NCBI GenBank assembly: GCA_028456385.1
Contig: JALNQF010000006.1
Location: 186,001 to 250,000 of the forward strand
Direction: 5' to 3'
Source of the DNA: Ophiosphaerella korrae
Lineage: Eukaryota > Ascomycota > Dothideomycetes > Pleosporales > Phaeosphaeriaceae
DNA length: 64,000 nt
Part shown: in pieces, positions 1-11,284 of the stretch
How the letters are laid out: each line of letters begins with the position of its first letter
Position numbering within the stretch: the first letter of the stretch is position 1
The notes under the pieces: generated by a model
Seen by the model: the letters and a program-made list of their open reading frames with translations, nothing else
The model's database searches: none
What the model was told of the DNA's origin: nothing
Position numbers and translations under genes: made by a program

Positions 1-128
1 TCGTGGAGAAATTGGGACAGGGCGGTATGTTGAGCTTGGAACAAGGGGTTATTGATGCGACGACAGATGAGGGCAAGAAGGCTATGGAAGAGATTGAGAA
101 AACAGGTAAGTTCCCGGGACAAGAGTAG
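1..128 (+). CDS. 3' end of an unidentified protein gene (5' partial)
   Basis: An open frame enters from the left edge (first full codon at base 3) and stops at TAG 126-128. It gives about 41 C-terminal residues, including GMLSLEQGVIDATTDEGKKA and an acidic, lysine-rich tail ending in KFPGQE. The composition suggests a soluble charged helical tail. I do not recognise the family. It runs tail-to-tail toward the RTT103-type gene, with about 240 bp between the stops. The coding call rests on continuous reading and coding-like composition only. Confidence 0.5.
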   Translation, partial: VEKLGQGGMLSLEQGVIDATTDEGKKAMEEIEKTGKFPGQE

Positions 129-369
129 GAATATGGAGTATATGGGAGGTAGAATATTGAGAAACGCGGTGGTTCGCAGTATAATTGTACAATACATCTG
201 GGAATACCATCTATGCATGAGGACATATCATGCTTCATAAAAAGGCCAAATAGGGATCGAAGAATCGGTGCTCAGCAACTCCTTGCGTGTAGTCATGGCC
301 CAGCCTGCGTCCTTGCCAATAGGATATAATACAATTTTCCTCGCCGTATTTTTGTCACCCAATGTATGA
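129..369. other. Short convergent 3' gap
   Basis: About 240 bp between the stop of the left-edge gene and the RTT103-type stop. Nothing recognisable. Confidence 0.5.
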
Positions 370-1850
370 TCAAATTAACTCTGCCAGATTATTATCGATT
401 CCCTCCATATCTCCGTCACCAGCGAAGGCAGCTAATTCATCCTCTGCTGCACTGCGACTCATCTTCCGCTTCTTGTATGTTTGCTGGTATGCCATCTGTC
501 CATACTCTCCACCATGGTCTAGTCGTGGATGCTGTAGGCTCTTCAGTAGATCTACCGGCGCAAGCTGATTTGGTTCGCCAATTGCAGTCGCGTAAGCAGA
601 CTCTGTAGTATGACCAGCAGGGGCCGGTGCAGCCTGGGGTTCAGTGGGGTTTGAGACTGGCGTGGGCATGATATCATTGCTGATATCGGGAACTGACTCA
701 ACGCCTTGGGTTGGTACTTGTTGGGGAGAACCAACAGGTGTAAAAGATTCCATAGGCGGCGGGGTGAGCTCTTCGACCTGGGGCCGCTCTTGGGCTGTTG
801 GCGATGTTGTAGCGACAGGAAGTGGTGCTGCGGCGGAAATCTTGTTTGTTTCTGCGGCTGAGAGACCCTTGAGAATAGCTTCCTCAACCTTTCGCTTGCG
901 GCTCTCAATGGCATCTTTTCGAGTCCGCAAGTCGACTACCTGCTCCTCTTCATGGTCTAGCTTTGCCTTGTTCGTCTCTAGTAATTGGACTAATCCAGCG
1001 ATTAGAGCTTGTCGCGCCTGAATGCTCTCTGCAACGGCTCCCTCGGCGACAGCAAGCTTCTTAACGAGGGCTGCAAGTCCAGCGGCATGCATGGGCGGGG
1101 ATGGCATGGGATTGCCCGGGGCAGTATGCTTCTCGTAGTCTTGATTTGCTGCAGAGACGGCTGGCTTTGCGTTGAGCTCGGCTTTTTGAAGGGAAGTTGC
1201 TAGCGGTGCGACTGATGCAAGTTCAGGCGGGACTGAGGAGCCTGAGAAGAGTGAGCCGCCGAGAGCTTGTTTCCGTGGGGCGCGCGAGCTGTCGACTTCT
1301 ATTCAAAATTAGCAAGGTGCTTGCTCGTCATGTAGTTTTGGTGTGAGCTTACCATTCATTCGTTTCTCAATATCCTGCTGGATAGGCAAGCTAAAGATCT
1401 GCCGCTGCCGCCAGACCTCTACCACTCTGCGAATTTTGTTTTGGATGTCATGAGGAGAGCCTTTGTAGGCGATGGCAGTCGCTTCAGCCAGAATCGGTTC
1501 GTAGGCTTTGAGAAACTCCTCCTTCTTGCGCATCTTTGACGTCTGAGTGATTTCTAGGTCATTTTGTTAGTTTGAGTGCTGGCGACGGACAGGAGCGGAT
1601 TACCATTGGCCAGGTAGATCAGCACCAGCTTCTTAGTTGGGGTTGACTCTTTCATGCGTTGAAGCCATACCTGCGCGATGCGCTCTGCATGCCGCCTTGA
1701 GAAGACGCAGGTTAGTGCTGGAGACAGAAGTGCATGGGACTCGGCGCTTTACCTGTGGAACAGTATCCACTGTCCGACTGTGGAGATGGCCTCTTGCGTC
1801 TCGTTCAGCGACGAGAGCTTCGCCCTCAAGCTGTCTTCGGTGAAGGCCAT
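370..1850 (-). CDS. rtt103: RTT103-type RNA polymerase II CTD-interacting protein (CID/RPR domain)
   Basis: Four exons (1850-1753, 1695-1604, 1553-1353, 1298-370) join to 439 codons plus stop; the introns are 50-57 nt with GT...AG ends. The first ~130 residues form a CID domain, starting MAFTEDSLRAKLSSLNETQE, with VGQWILFHRRHAERIAQVW and KKLVLIYLAN. This fold binds phosphorylated heptads of the RNA polymerase II tail. A coiled-coil region follows (residues ~215-290, rich in E, K, Q), then a Pro/Ser/Thr-rich linker and an acidic C-terminus. This is the layout of Rtt103/RPRD proteins, which help couple transcription termination to Rat1/Xrn2. It acts in the nucleus. The start was chosen because it begins the CID; a longer ATG frame at 1878 is a shadow. 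It is divergent from clathrin light chain, with about 400 bp shared upstream. Confidence 0.88.
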
Positions 1851-2251
1851 GCCTTGCGCAAGTTTCACAGATGGGCAAAGCTACTCAAGGCAGCCTGTCA
1901 CGCGAGTAGCTAATAGTACCGGGTAACAACAGAGTATCTAAATACAGCCTTTCCGTCCTCTCCTTGAGCCTGCACCTGCGCCTGTGGCCCGATTACTGCG
2001 ATGGAGCAAGATGAAGCAGGGTGAGGCAAGAAGCAAGCTTGGATGGGTCGATGGAGAAAGCCACCGTGCCAATGCGACGCGACGAGCTCCGTCGGCGAAA
2101 CGTGGCACCGACGGCTTGGCATCTCCTGTGGGCGACGGCAGCTGCGCAACTATTTGTCGCAACAACAACACGCCGCCCTGACAACAAGCAATTGCCGTCT
2201 TTGTCTTCTGCCCTGCCTCCTCCTGCGCTCCCCCAACACTGCACACTCGCC
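1851..2251. promoter_or_regulatory. Shared upstream region of RTT103-type and clathrin light chain genes
   Basis: This is a 401-bp gap between two divergent start codons, so it must hold both promoters. The part next to the clathrin gene is pyrimidine-rich, as in many fungal housekeeping promoters. I see no clear TATA box. Several overlapping open frames here have no recognisable domains. Confidence 0.5.
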
Positions 2252-3186
2252 ATGGCCGACCGATTCCCCTCATTAGACGAGATTGACGCGGGTGAGTTGC
2301 GCTGTCGGCTTCCGAAGCAGGTCCGCATTTGTTGCATGCTGAACATGCCCAGGCCACACTGAAGCGCGCGGTGCGGCTACCAACTTCGACCTGGTGGGCG
2401 ACTCCAATGACACAGACGACTTCCTCTCACGTGAGCGTGCTCTCCTCGGCGATGATGCAGACCAGTTCGCCTCAGAAAACGACAAGCTGGCAACAGTCGA
2501 GGATGGCGACGACGACTTGCTAGGCGGGGACTACAGCCAAGCGAATGTTGGCAGCCAGCAGATGGATGGGTTTGAGAGCTCCTTCCCAGCAATCGACACC
2601 ACAAACGAGGTAAGCCGTGTTTTGCCCTCCGCTCCCTGAAAGCGCTGCCTATGGGGCGCAAGGACACCGAGATCGACCATCTTGGACGTTTGCCTGTCCC
2701 ACAAGAGTCTTACAATCGCAGCACATGGCACCCGGCGGTACTATCACCGGATCAACGCTCCCCTTCTTGCCCGGCCAGCCCGCCCCACCCTTCACTCCAC
2801 AGCGATCAGACTCGCCTGAACCTGAAGCCATTCGAGAATGGCGCGAGCGCCGCGATTTGCAAATCCAGCATCGCGACCAAGTCTCTCACGAGCGCAAGGA
2901 GAGGACCATCAAGGAAGCCCAGCAAAACATCGACGACTTTTACGACAACTACAACAACAAGAAGGAGAAGGAGCTTGCCAAGACACGGAAAGAAGCCGAG
3001 GAATTCCTCGCTAACCGAGACGATACTACCGCGGGTGGAACTAGCTGGGAGCGCATCGCCAAGCTGGTGGATCTAAGCGGCAAAGGCACAAAAGGTGGAG
3101 CTTCAGGGAGCGAGAAGGCGCGGATGAGGGAGTTGTTGCTTACCCTGAAGAAAGATGAGAAGGCGCCTGGAGCAACTGGCTACTAG
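2252..3186 (+). CDS. CLC1: Clathrin light chain
   Basis: Three exons (2252-2291, 2353-2609, 2722-3186) give 253 residues. The N-terminus MADRFPSLDEIDAG and the segment DDFLSRERALLGDDADQF are the conserved light-chain N-terminal features. Residues ~135-215 form the long charged helix (AIREWRERRDLQI, then K/E-rich stretches) that binds the hub of clathrin heavy chain. The C-terminus (SWERIAKLVDL ... MRELLLTLKKDEKAPGA) is the usual trimerisation-proximal tail. The protein is part of the triskelion on endocytic and Golgi vesicles. The length matches fungal light chains. The third intron boundary was chosen to restore frame at HMAPGGT; an alternative acceptor at AAG breaks the frame. Confidence 0.92.
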
Positions 3187-4096
3187 ACGACAGTAGCAGT
3201 GTAAGAGATGATCTTTCAGGCCTGGGTATGCATGGTATGGACCAAGGTGAAATGCTTTATCTAAGTCTGGGAGTTGCGGCGAAGGTGCGGATTACATTGC
3301 AACCTTGTTAATCCTTGAACCCACTTCTTCCCGCGCCTGTTTACTTTTCATTGATGCTAAAATAGCCACAAGTGTCAGAGTCTACCGCATGTTTCATGTC
3401 GACATTTTGGTCGCCACCAAGGTGAATCTTCACAAGGATCGATCATGGCGTTGACTCTAGTTGGCTGGTGACTATGAGTACTTTGCATCGGTATGATTCA
3501 TTAAAGCTGTAGTATGAAAAGGGCCCTGCCTTCGTCAGGTGACCTCGTCTTCCATATCCAACCAAGCAGTCAGTTCTCGCATAAGTTCCCTTTTTCACTA
3601 ATTGAGACTACCGTTATTCAACAAGAGGCCAAAAGTGCGATGCCCCTAACATAAATAATTCTAACAACCACTTTCCACGGTTTCTTTTATGAACGAGCAT
3701 GAAAAACCATATTACCAATGTGGCACAGGGCCATCATGCACGCTGGTTCTGACGACCATAATCAACACTACATGCATATACATACCCACATTATCTTTCG
3801 GAGTCCGAAAGACACTCAGTAGTTTGTTCTACTACAATTGGCCAATTCCGCTATGGATGTTATGAGTCTGTGACTTCGCCTTGCGCAGTGCCCTAGATCA
3901 TCGCAAGGAACCACTATATGTGCTTTTCTTCGATTTAGGAGAAATGCTCGTTGTAAGATCGCAAAGCGTAAAATATGATTTCTAGTTAATCCAATGACCT
4001 TGGAACGTAATCACCTTGATTGTGTGGGCAACAGCCCGTGGTAACGGTGAGGCAGAAGTTATCGAGTAAAGAAGTAAGCTTAAAATAAGAGTATAA
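3187..4096. other. Intergenic, no gene seen
   Basis: About 900 bp of AT-rich DNA between the clathrin stop and the GMC remnant. No open frame is worth calling on either strand, and I noticed no repeats. Confidence 0.6.
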
Positions 4097-4465
4097 CTAC
4101 ATTTGATGAATCCAATTGTTAATGTTGCATTCAACATATAAAAGTTTTTCATGGTGCTGAATGCATTGGTGCTGTGAACTGTTCCAGGTGCTTTTTATAA
4201 TATCCGCGCACCTCTCAGCAACCATCAAAAGAGGAGCCATAGTGTGCGCACTTGTAACCTTGGGGAGAACACTTGCATTCGCAATTCTTATATTTTCAAA
4301 GCCAAAAACCAAAAGCACCTGATCCACGACTCCATGTTCCTCATCCAAACCCACAGGGCATGTGTTCGAGAAATGAAGAGCAGTATGGCCTGCCCTACGC
4401 ATATAATCATCAGCCTCCTCATCAGTAACATATCTCCGTGTTTTGTTTTCTGGTGACGACTCCAT
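4097..4465 (-). pseudogene. C-terminal remnant of a GMC oxidoreductase
   Basis: A 122-codon frame reads like only the last part of a GMC (glucose-methanol-choline) flavoprotein: HFSNTCPVG, then GVVDQVLLVFGFENIRIANA, SVLPKVTSAHTMAPLLMVAE and RCADIIKSTW. These match the C-terminal substrate/FAD region, including the conserved His of SAHTMAP. The N-terminal FAD-binding Rossmann motif and roughly 450 further residues are absent. No matching frame exists in the ~700 bp upstream. The tail beyond KSTW is unrelated to the family. It is best read as a truncated relic. Confidence 0.6.
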
Positions 4466-5201
4466 GCCTGTTGCTTTTGCGAGTGATGGGTTGTGGCGGG
4501 ATGAGGAAACACATCATTGCAGTATCAAAACAGCGAACTTGCAGTTAGGAGAAGCGCTGTGCAACCACCGGTTCTTTTGGTCTGACTGCGCTGCTTTGCC
4601 ACTTCCATGCATTTCTGAATTATGGCACAGCCTAAGTGGAGGCGACACAGACTACCGTTCGCGCTACTACCCTTGTGTATTGGGCTGCGTCATACAGCGC
4701 GAGCATACATGGGGCCACATGTGAAGAGGGCGGTGCCCAGGAGAGTACGAAGTATCTCAGCAGCGTAGTGAGTTTATTACCTATGGAAGTACACATTCCA
4801 ATCTCTTGACATCCCAATTCCACCTATCTAGCATCACCCAGCACCCCCTACCTCTTTTCTCTATTCCATCTGAAGCCTAAAATCCCAGGCTCGCCCTTCA
4901 AAGCGTCTGGCATCCGCGCCTGCCCAGAGCATCCAATCTGCCCAGTGAAAGATTTCCATGAATACAGCTCGAAATAGCGGCGTCGGAGGTTCTGAACAAA
5001 CTGTTGGTATATCCCTCCCATCGAATTTTACATATTGATGATCAGATACACTAATCTTTTGAAGTTTATGCTCCAAGTTTACTGTGCTGGTATATGTCCT
5101 CGTTGGGAGAGGGGTTGGGTTGGGCTCCTTGGAAGTGGGAAGAGATCTTGCGCAAGCAATTTTCTTTCTTCACCTAATCATTGGCGACGTACACAGGCCC
5201 T
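4466..5201. other. Intergenic with an orphan open frame
   Basis: It contains one minus-strand open stretch (5076-4861, possibly open further upstream). It encodes an aromatic-rich tail (VFMEIFHWADWMLWAGADAR) that I cannot assign. It follows the F-box gene on the same strand and could be debris of a paralogue. The rest shows nothing. Confidence 0.35.
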
Positions 5202-6470
5202 CTAATTCATAACCATATCTCCATCTGCATCCCACTCTGCCTCGAACTTTTTAGTTACAACGATTTTGCCTTTGGCTTGAGAATATAAACCTTCTTCATA
5301 TGGGTCATACTTGTAAACGTCCTGCTGGACCTCTTCAAGGATGTCGCCCTCTTTCAATGCCCACGGCAAGCCTTTCAAGTCCCAAGTTTTACACATATAA
5401 GCCGGAGCATACAGGTACAACCCCAGCGACGCCTTCAGAAACATACTGCGTAAATCTTTTACTGGGTGCAGGCGGGGCGAAAACAATTCCATGAGAGTGA
5501 TGGGGTGCGTGTAGTAAACCTCTACACGTCTCAATGCCGGAAAGAGCATCTCTTCTTTTTCGTCACACAAGTTCTCCAGAAAATCCGGTGTGAAGAACGT
5601 TGCCTCGCTAATTCTCAGCATCTCGAGTGAGTCTGGAAAGACATCGTGGGGATCAGGCGGGAAAGGAAGCTGCCGCGAAGGCAACCACAGCGCCTTCATT
5701 GTGATGCCAATTTCTTTCAGGTTCCGAAAAGCACGGAAATCATACACTGTATTGGGGGCCGGTGTGAAAGACACAGACGAAAAGTCGGTAGGTACTTCCA
5801 GGACCTCGATACGCGACAGATGTGGTGTCAGTACATCAGCCATAAAGTTGTGCTGCCATAGCCAGGGACTAACACTCAAGTGATTGAGTTTCAAGAGAGG
5901 TGAAAGCATTTTGGCGAATATAGGAAAATCCATGAGCCACGCATGACCGAGGCGTAACTCCTTCAAGTTTGGCAGGGTGGAAATTAGCACAGCAAACAAC
6001 GCTGGAATACAGTCGTCGTGGATTGCTGCGGTCCATTGGCTTCTACTTGCGCTATCCATCGCATGGAAAGCACTGTACTCAGAGATGAATTTAGAACACC
6101 TGTCGATGAAATTTGTATCTTGCATCCATCCCTGAGGAAAACACACTGGGTTGTATTTCTTAATGGGTTTCCCAGAAGGATAGTGGAGTATACGGCCATT
6201 ACTCCAACTGAATATCTCGAGGCTCCGCACTCGAAAACACAGATATTCGTGATGGCCAAGCTCCCAGAGATACAAAGCGATATTTCTAATATGAAATCGT
6301 GGAGCTTTCAGCAGTTGTTCGTGCACCAATGGTCGCCATCTTTTCGAAACGAGTGCGAGGTTTGATAGGTCGTTATTCCGGTTGAGATGTGTAAATTGTG
6401 CGCAAATTTGTATGAGAAGTTCATCAGGTAGATTGTCTATTGTGGTTGAGACTTGCCTGGGATGGAACAT
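5202..6470 (-). CDS. F-box protein, 422 residues
   Basis: A single exon. Residues ~12-55 read IDNLPDELLIQICAQFTHL followed by LSNLALVSKRWRPLVHEQLL, a clear F-box-like helix set. This fold docks on Skp1 in SCF ubiquitin ligases. Downstream are irregular leucine-rich stretches (NLKELRLGHAWL, LLKLNHLSVSPWL, RIEVLEVPTDF, DSLEMLRISEATF, PALRRVEVYY). They resemble degenerate LRR repeats that would form the substrate-binding part. The C-terminus is acidic (EAEWDADGDMVMN). Such F-box/LRR-like proteins form large, fast-evolving families in filamentous ascomycetes. The target is unknown. Confidence 0.75.
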   Translation of the reverse strand: MFHPRQVSTTIDNLPDELLIQICAQFTHLNRNNDLSNLALVSKRWRPLVHEQLLKAPRFHIRNIALYLWELGHHEYLCFRVRSLEIFSWSNGRILHYPSGKPIKKYNPVCFPQGWMQDTNFIDRCSKFISEYSAFHAMDSASRSQWTAAIHDDCIPALFAVLISTLPNLKELRLGHAWLMDFPIFAKMLSPLLKLNHLSVSPWLWQHNFMADVLTPHLSRIEVLEVPTDFSSVSFTPAPNTVYDFRAFRNLKEIGITMKALWLPSRQLPFPPDPHDVFPDSLEMLRISEATFFTPDFLENLCDEKEEMLFPALRRVEVYYTHPITLMELFSPRLHPVKDLRSMFLKASLGLYLYAPAYMCKTWDLKGLPWALKEGDILEEVQQDVYKYDPYEEGLYSQAKGKIVVTKKFEAEWDADGDMVMN

Positions 6471-8603
6471 TTTGAGGCCTAGGAAGATCTTTAGGTGGTC
6501 GCTTTGATGGGGGTTGATATATTGCGGCTTAGCTGGCTAGGCTGGCGTAGGCAACACTAGGCAATGTAGTGGAACCTTAGTTGCCTGCTTTGGTTGACTG
6601 AATTGAAAGAATTCAAGAGTCTACTCTAATAGAATTGCAGCAAAGGTTAGAAAACATTATATGTACTGTGATTAATTGTTTTTTTTTTTTGACATTGCAA
6701 ACGGGCGGCTAAGGCAGATAACCACGTGCACATATTCATTCACTACTCGGGCCTCATTACGACAATCACCAAACTATCAGAAAGGCAATTAAAACGTGTT
6801 GTTCGCAAAACACCAATATTACCGATGGATTATAAGAAAGGGAAGTAAAAAACTACACACAACATGGTGCTACTAGAAATATAATGGTTGCATAATTAAA
6901 CCGTAATCAGAATACCATCTATAGTATTAACACTGGACAATAATTTCTTGTTAGTGAATCTGACGAATGCCCAAAGATTAGCAATAAGAAAGTATATGCT
7001 TACTGATAATAATTTACGGTAGTTGAAGAGTTGGTAATAGAAAATAATGGACTAGGCACACGTATCAAGGTAAAAGCCAACTTGCTTGAGGTTCAAAATT
7101 TTGATATAGAACTGTAAATTATTTTCAGGAACCCGAACGTACGCCAGTTAAAAGACCGTAACTGTCAAGGCTCCCAGCAAAAGTGGGAGGATTTGGGCCG
7201 GAAGCTCCAAGGTTTTGCTAGTCATATTACTCGTGTACTTAGATGGGTCTACTGTTGTCTTTGAAGGACCCTCGCAGTTCTTGTCCGTAAACAGAATACT
7301 GGAAGGGATTCCTAGCCTGTCCATCGGCACGCCAAGGTAGGTTAACTTATTACAACCCCAAAGCGTGATGATATCTTCCCCAGCGTGCCTCTATCTAGCA
7401 TCACTGTGATTTTCTAGGATCTCGAGTTTAGTAAGGCCTGCCCACTTTAGGTTTTGTTGAATAATAAGTGCCCGAAGCTTAGCCTGTAGAATTTGACCGG
7501 GTCTACCTTGGAATAGCGTCACTAGTTCAAACTAAAGGATTTACAATATCCCCCGGAAAAGATAGGGCCTGTGTTAGCCTAGATATTAGGCTCTGTCAAA
7601 TCGGGGAGCAGTAGGCATTTCAGGTGTGATTTTCTTAATATTTCCGCAAACTGACACAAGGATATCCACAAAAAATTGATGGTTCGGAGTCTAGACCTGG
7701 CTCGTCTTATTTTTAGAATTCTGCAGCTGTTTGCAGCTTACTTTTTGGTCAGTATTGTTATAGATCACGTTTCAGAGTATGATCCGTGCCTTACCATCAA
7801 ACGCGGTATTGCTTGGGCAAATACATTTCGAGATGTGCTAAGCCATGTAGAGGCCTATGTCAACGCTGTGGACCTTTGGTATAATTTCAGAGTAGCAAGT
7901 GAGCATCAAGATAGCTAGCTATTTTGATGCGATTCCTGGGGATGATGGAGTTTTCTAACATAGCCTCTTGAGCGATGCCCTAGAATTGCTTGTTGACGAG
8001 AGAAAGATTGAGTATGGCTGTGTGGTTCCACAAAGCACGGTAGCCATCTGTAGCAGAACATTTGATGGAAGGCTGAGCAGCTTGCGGTGTGGACAGATAT
8101 TTGAAACATGTTGTTCGTTCATAGCCTTACCGCAGGTTCTGGAAGTGGGACTTGTGGAGGGGGCCTTAATTCCATATTGAGGTTTTGGCGCGATGCTGCG
8201 GTAGCATTGCTGGCACGATTGGTGTGTCGCGTTTTCTTAGGGGAACGCACTGGTGATGCTTGGCGTGGCGGTGTGAGGCAAGAGTGGAACGGTTGATAAG
8301 CGGCACTTGCGGCGAGGATCTAAAAAGGTAAAGAGATTGACGGAGGGGAATAGCGCAGGGCCAGTATCAGTGCGAAGCAGCTAGAGTTGAGAGGGTAACT
8401 GGAGAAGTGCGCTTGGAAGGCTCCACAGCATAGGACCTTGTCCAAGTGGTACACTGCAACTGTGCTTCTAGGGTTGGTTATTCACACGGTGTGGATTTGC
8501 GCACCTCCAGGAATCATTCAGAAATCATAGGAGCAACATGGTCATTATTGGATGCTTATGGGGCATATTCAAGATGCTACTTTCCCTTTCGACAACCTTA
8601 CTC
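6471..8603. other. AT-rich gene-poor stretch with decayed coding fragments
   Basis: About 2.1 kb between the F-box start and the P450 stop. Bases 6640-7150 are strongly AT-rich, with a poly-T run near 6680. Two fragments look like former genes: the GPI-type tail at 7148-7375 and a hydrophobic frame at 7676-7918 (LARLIFRILQLFAAYFLVS), the latter without recognisable family. Nothing else can be supported. Confidence 0.4.
7148..7375 (-). pseudogene. Fragment of a GPI-anchored-type secreted protein
   Basis: The open minus-strand stretch reads GEDIITLWGCNKLTYLGVP, then IPSSILFTDKNCEG, and ends in the hydrophobic tail LPAQILPLLLGALTVTVF. That tail is the shape of a GPI-attachment signal. No start codon or signal peptide is visible upstream: an in-frame TAG precedes it, which could also lie inside an intron just before an AG acceptor. 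It may be the last exon of a small secreted protein or a decayed copy. The family is unknown. Confidence 0.3.
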
Positions 8604-10196
8604 CTATTCCTTGGGTGTCAATCTGAGATACATTGAAATATCGGGTTTATGCGCCGAATGTCGATTATAATCGATTTTTGGTGGAGTCGACATCTTATTC
8701 CCATCTTTATCTTCGAGGCGAAAATCGAATGAGGCGACAAAATATGCAGTTATTAAATTTTGCTCAAGCTGGGCAAAACGTCGACCAACTATAAGTGTCA
8801 GATATAGCTTCTAAGGTATAGCTTTTGGTGCAAAAGGCAACTTACTGCATGGGTGCCTTCCAACGCCCCATCCTATCCATCCATAAATGTCTTTTTTCTT
8901 ATCTTCTGCACGCGCTGGTAGGTATCGTGAGGGATCCCATTTGTGTGGGTCAGGGTAGGCTTCGGGGTCAAGATGGATATCAGCAGTGGCGTACGTCACA
9001 AATGCGCCAGGAGGAATGGACTCATTCCCGTTGCCTGTCGGGATGGCTTTGCCACTAATATTTTTCCTCATTGCCGTTCCTAGCAAGTTGAGACGGATAG
9101 AATCGCGCATGCACATATCCACGACAGGAAACTCGGACTCCCATGCTTCTAGTGGAACGTTGTCGAGCTGATGGCGGAGCGGCGCATTTGGATCCCGAGC
9201 GTATTTGGCCGCCACCTCCCGAATCTCCTGCTGAGTCTTTGAGAACCATTCAGGTGAGGTAGCAAGAAAGCATAGAATCCACGCCGCATTTATACCCGAG
9301 TTCAAAAGTCCTGCGAAGAGTGCTCCAATGATGAATTCAACAATTTTGTAAGTCCTATCGCCTTGATCCAACAGATACTGCAGTGGATCGTCATGTTTCT
9401 CGTCGCTAGCCGCGCGCTTCTTTAGGATATTTTCAATCAAGAAATATAGTCGTGCTCCGGCATAAGTTCGTTTCCAGACAGCAGGGAATGGTATTTTTGG
9501 GAACATGACAGAGGTGGCCGTTGCGCTTCCATCGATGGCTTCAAAAAGCTTCAGTACCTCCTCTAGCATAGCGGGATCATTGGCAATCTCATCCGCACCA
9601 ACTACACGGATGGTCAGACGAAAAACGAGGCGGTATATGCTTTCGAAGGGGTTCGTAACGCCACTAGTCTCGGTCTGAATGGCTTCAATGGCGTCCTGTA
9701 TGTCGGAGAGTAAAGTTGGTAGTTTACGGTGAAACTGTTCGTTCTTTAGTAAAGCGATGAGGCGGCGATGGAAGTGATTGTTCAAGTCATCATCTTTCCC
9801 ATCACCATCGTCATGCGCTTCAACTTTGGGCGCCTGACCAAACAGCACTTCATAGCCTTCCGAAAATCCAAGCTCGCGGGACTCAAAAAAAAGCTTCCTA
9901 CTCCTATCTCCCGAAAGCGCGATGATGGTGTTTGCGCCAGCATGGAAGGAGAAATTGCCAGTCTTGGACTGGTCCCGCTGCATCCGAAACCAATCCCATC
10001 TTTTTGTCCAGAAACCGAATGCGCCTGTTATTGGATAATTGCCACTGGCTTCAGCTGGAGCATCTATAGGGAGTCGACGGACGAAGATCGTCTGTTTGCC
10101 GATATACAGAAACACAAGAAGAATTGGTGCGACGATAAAGAGAAATGTGGATGACGTAAAAAGACTGCGAAAGACGTCGAGCTGTGCCATGACCAA
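8604..10196 (-). CDS. Cytochrome P450 monooxygenase (CYP51-like fold group), 511 residues
   Basis: Two exons (10196-8846, 8788-8604) with a 57-nt intron inside the haem-binding loop. The unspliced frame stops at 8811 and falsely looks truncated. After splicing, the haem loop reads WGVGRHPCIGRRFAQLEQN with the Cys ligand and the usual C-x-G. Residues ~10-30 form a membrane anchor (TFLFIVAPILLVFLYIG). The I-helix is AGLLNSGINAAWIL, lacking the acid-Thr pair. The K-helix is RDSIRL, with Asp in place of the usual Glu of ExxR. WDPSRYLP is the PERF-region equivalent. It would be a microsomal haem-thiolate enzyme needing a P450 reductase. The substrate is unknown and no biosynthetic partners lie next to it. 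Confidence 0.88.
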
Positions 10197-11284
10197 GGCA
10201 ACTATCTATTATGCCCGGAAGGTTATATCATGAGAAAAGCACAGCGGTGAATCAAGGCAGTCTTTGTCAAAGCAGTAGGCGTTGTGGACATAATATATAA
10301 CCCATCCTGAATGACGATGAATGAGTCCCGTGTTTCCGACTGACCAATTAAACTCTCTGGGGTCTTTGTTAAAACGCCACTATTTATTGCTAGTCCATCC
10401 ATCAAGGCCGACGCCATTGATAGATTACGCCGGCGCCGCGGGAGTCGTGCTTCCGGTCTGGTCATTACCGTTATCGTCTTAGTCTGTGGCGTCGGCGGCC
10501 CGCAGCCTTCGGTTATCGAGCAATTCTGGCGGCATTTTCTGCTTGCTTTACCGCATTGTGGTATAATACTATCGAGGTGCTTGTGGAGTACTACAATTCC
10601 TGAAGCGTCTAAACAGAGACGGCATTCCTTAGGGGTATTTGCTTGGTTAATTACCTAATTAGGTGACCTGGGAATTTGTCGCTCACACGAGTGGCATGCG
10701 CTAGTATGGGGTTGATATGCACACATGCTCGAAGCGACCTTCGCTTGCATTGGAGCTCTACAATTACTGGTCGGAAACTCTGTGCCCGCATCAATAAATC
10801 TCGTACCATAAATGATCCAGTGGCGGCGATCCCGAGACCTTGAATGTTCGTCTTGTAGCAGATAGGCTACGCCATGGCTAAATATCCATAGGTTGTCCTG
10901 TTGCCATTTTGATAACTCTGCCAGTTTTTATCACATGAGTATAAAGTATCAGCATTTAATTTCAGAACATCAGGTGAGTGTGCGCAATCGAGCGAAAATA
11001 AAATAGAATATAGGTCTTTGTTTCACCAGGTATATTGCTACATCTTGGAAAACCATCTTAACGTACTGGTATCCATTCTGGTATGTTGTTGCCATTCCTT
11101 CACGGCCACGCAAATGCATTTCTAGTCAGGTATACCACCACATGCCCCAGAAATCTTATGAATTTCACTTGACCCAATGCCAGTATTGGCTTACAATGTA
11201 ATGAAGGGCATTCCTTCATATCTTGTATCGTCGGTGTGGTATCATGCGCAATTTGGTTGATAGATGCTTCTGTTGGCCGGATAT
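10197..11284. other. Intergenic, no gene seen
   Basis: Upstream region of the P450 plus about 0.8 kb of unassigned DNA. Short open frames here show no domain. A short palindrome, ttacctaattaggtgacc, lies near 10650. Confidence 0.5.

Noticed and set aside
1633..2357. Several overlapping 80-140-codon frames on both strands upstream of clathrin light chain
   Set aside because: GC-rich promoter and exon shadows; none has a domain, and the CID exon explains the real coding there.
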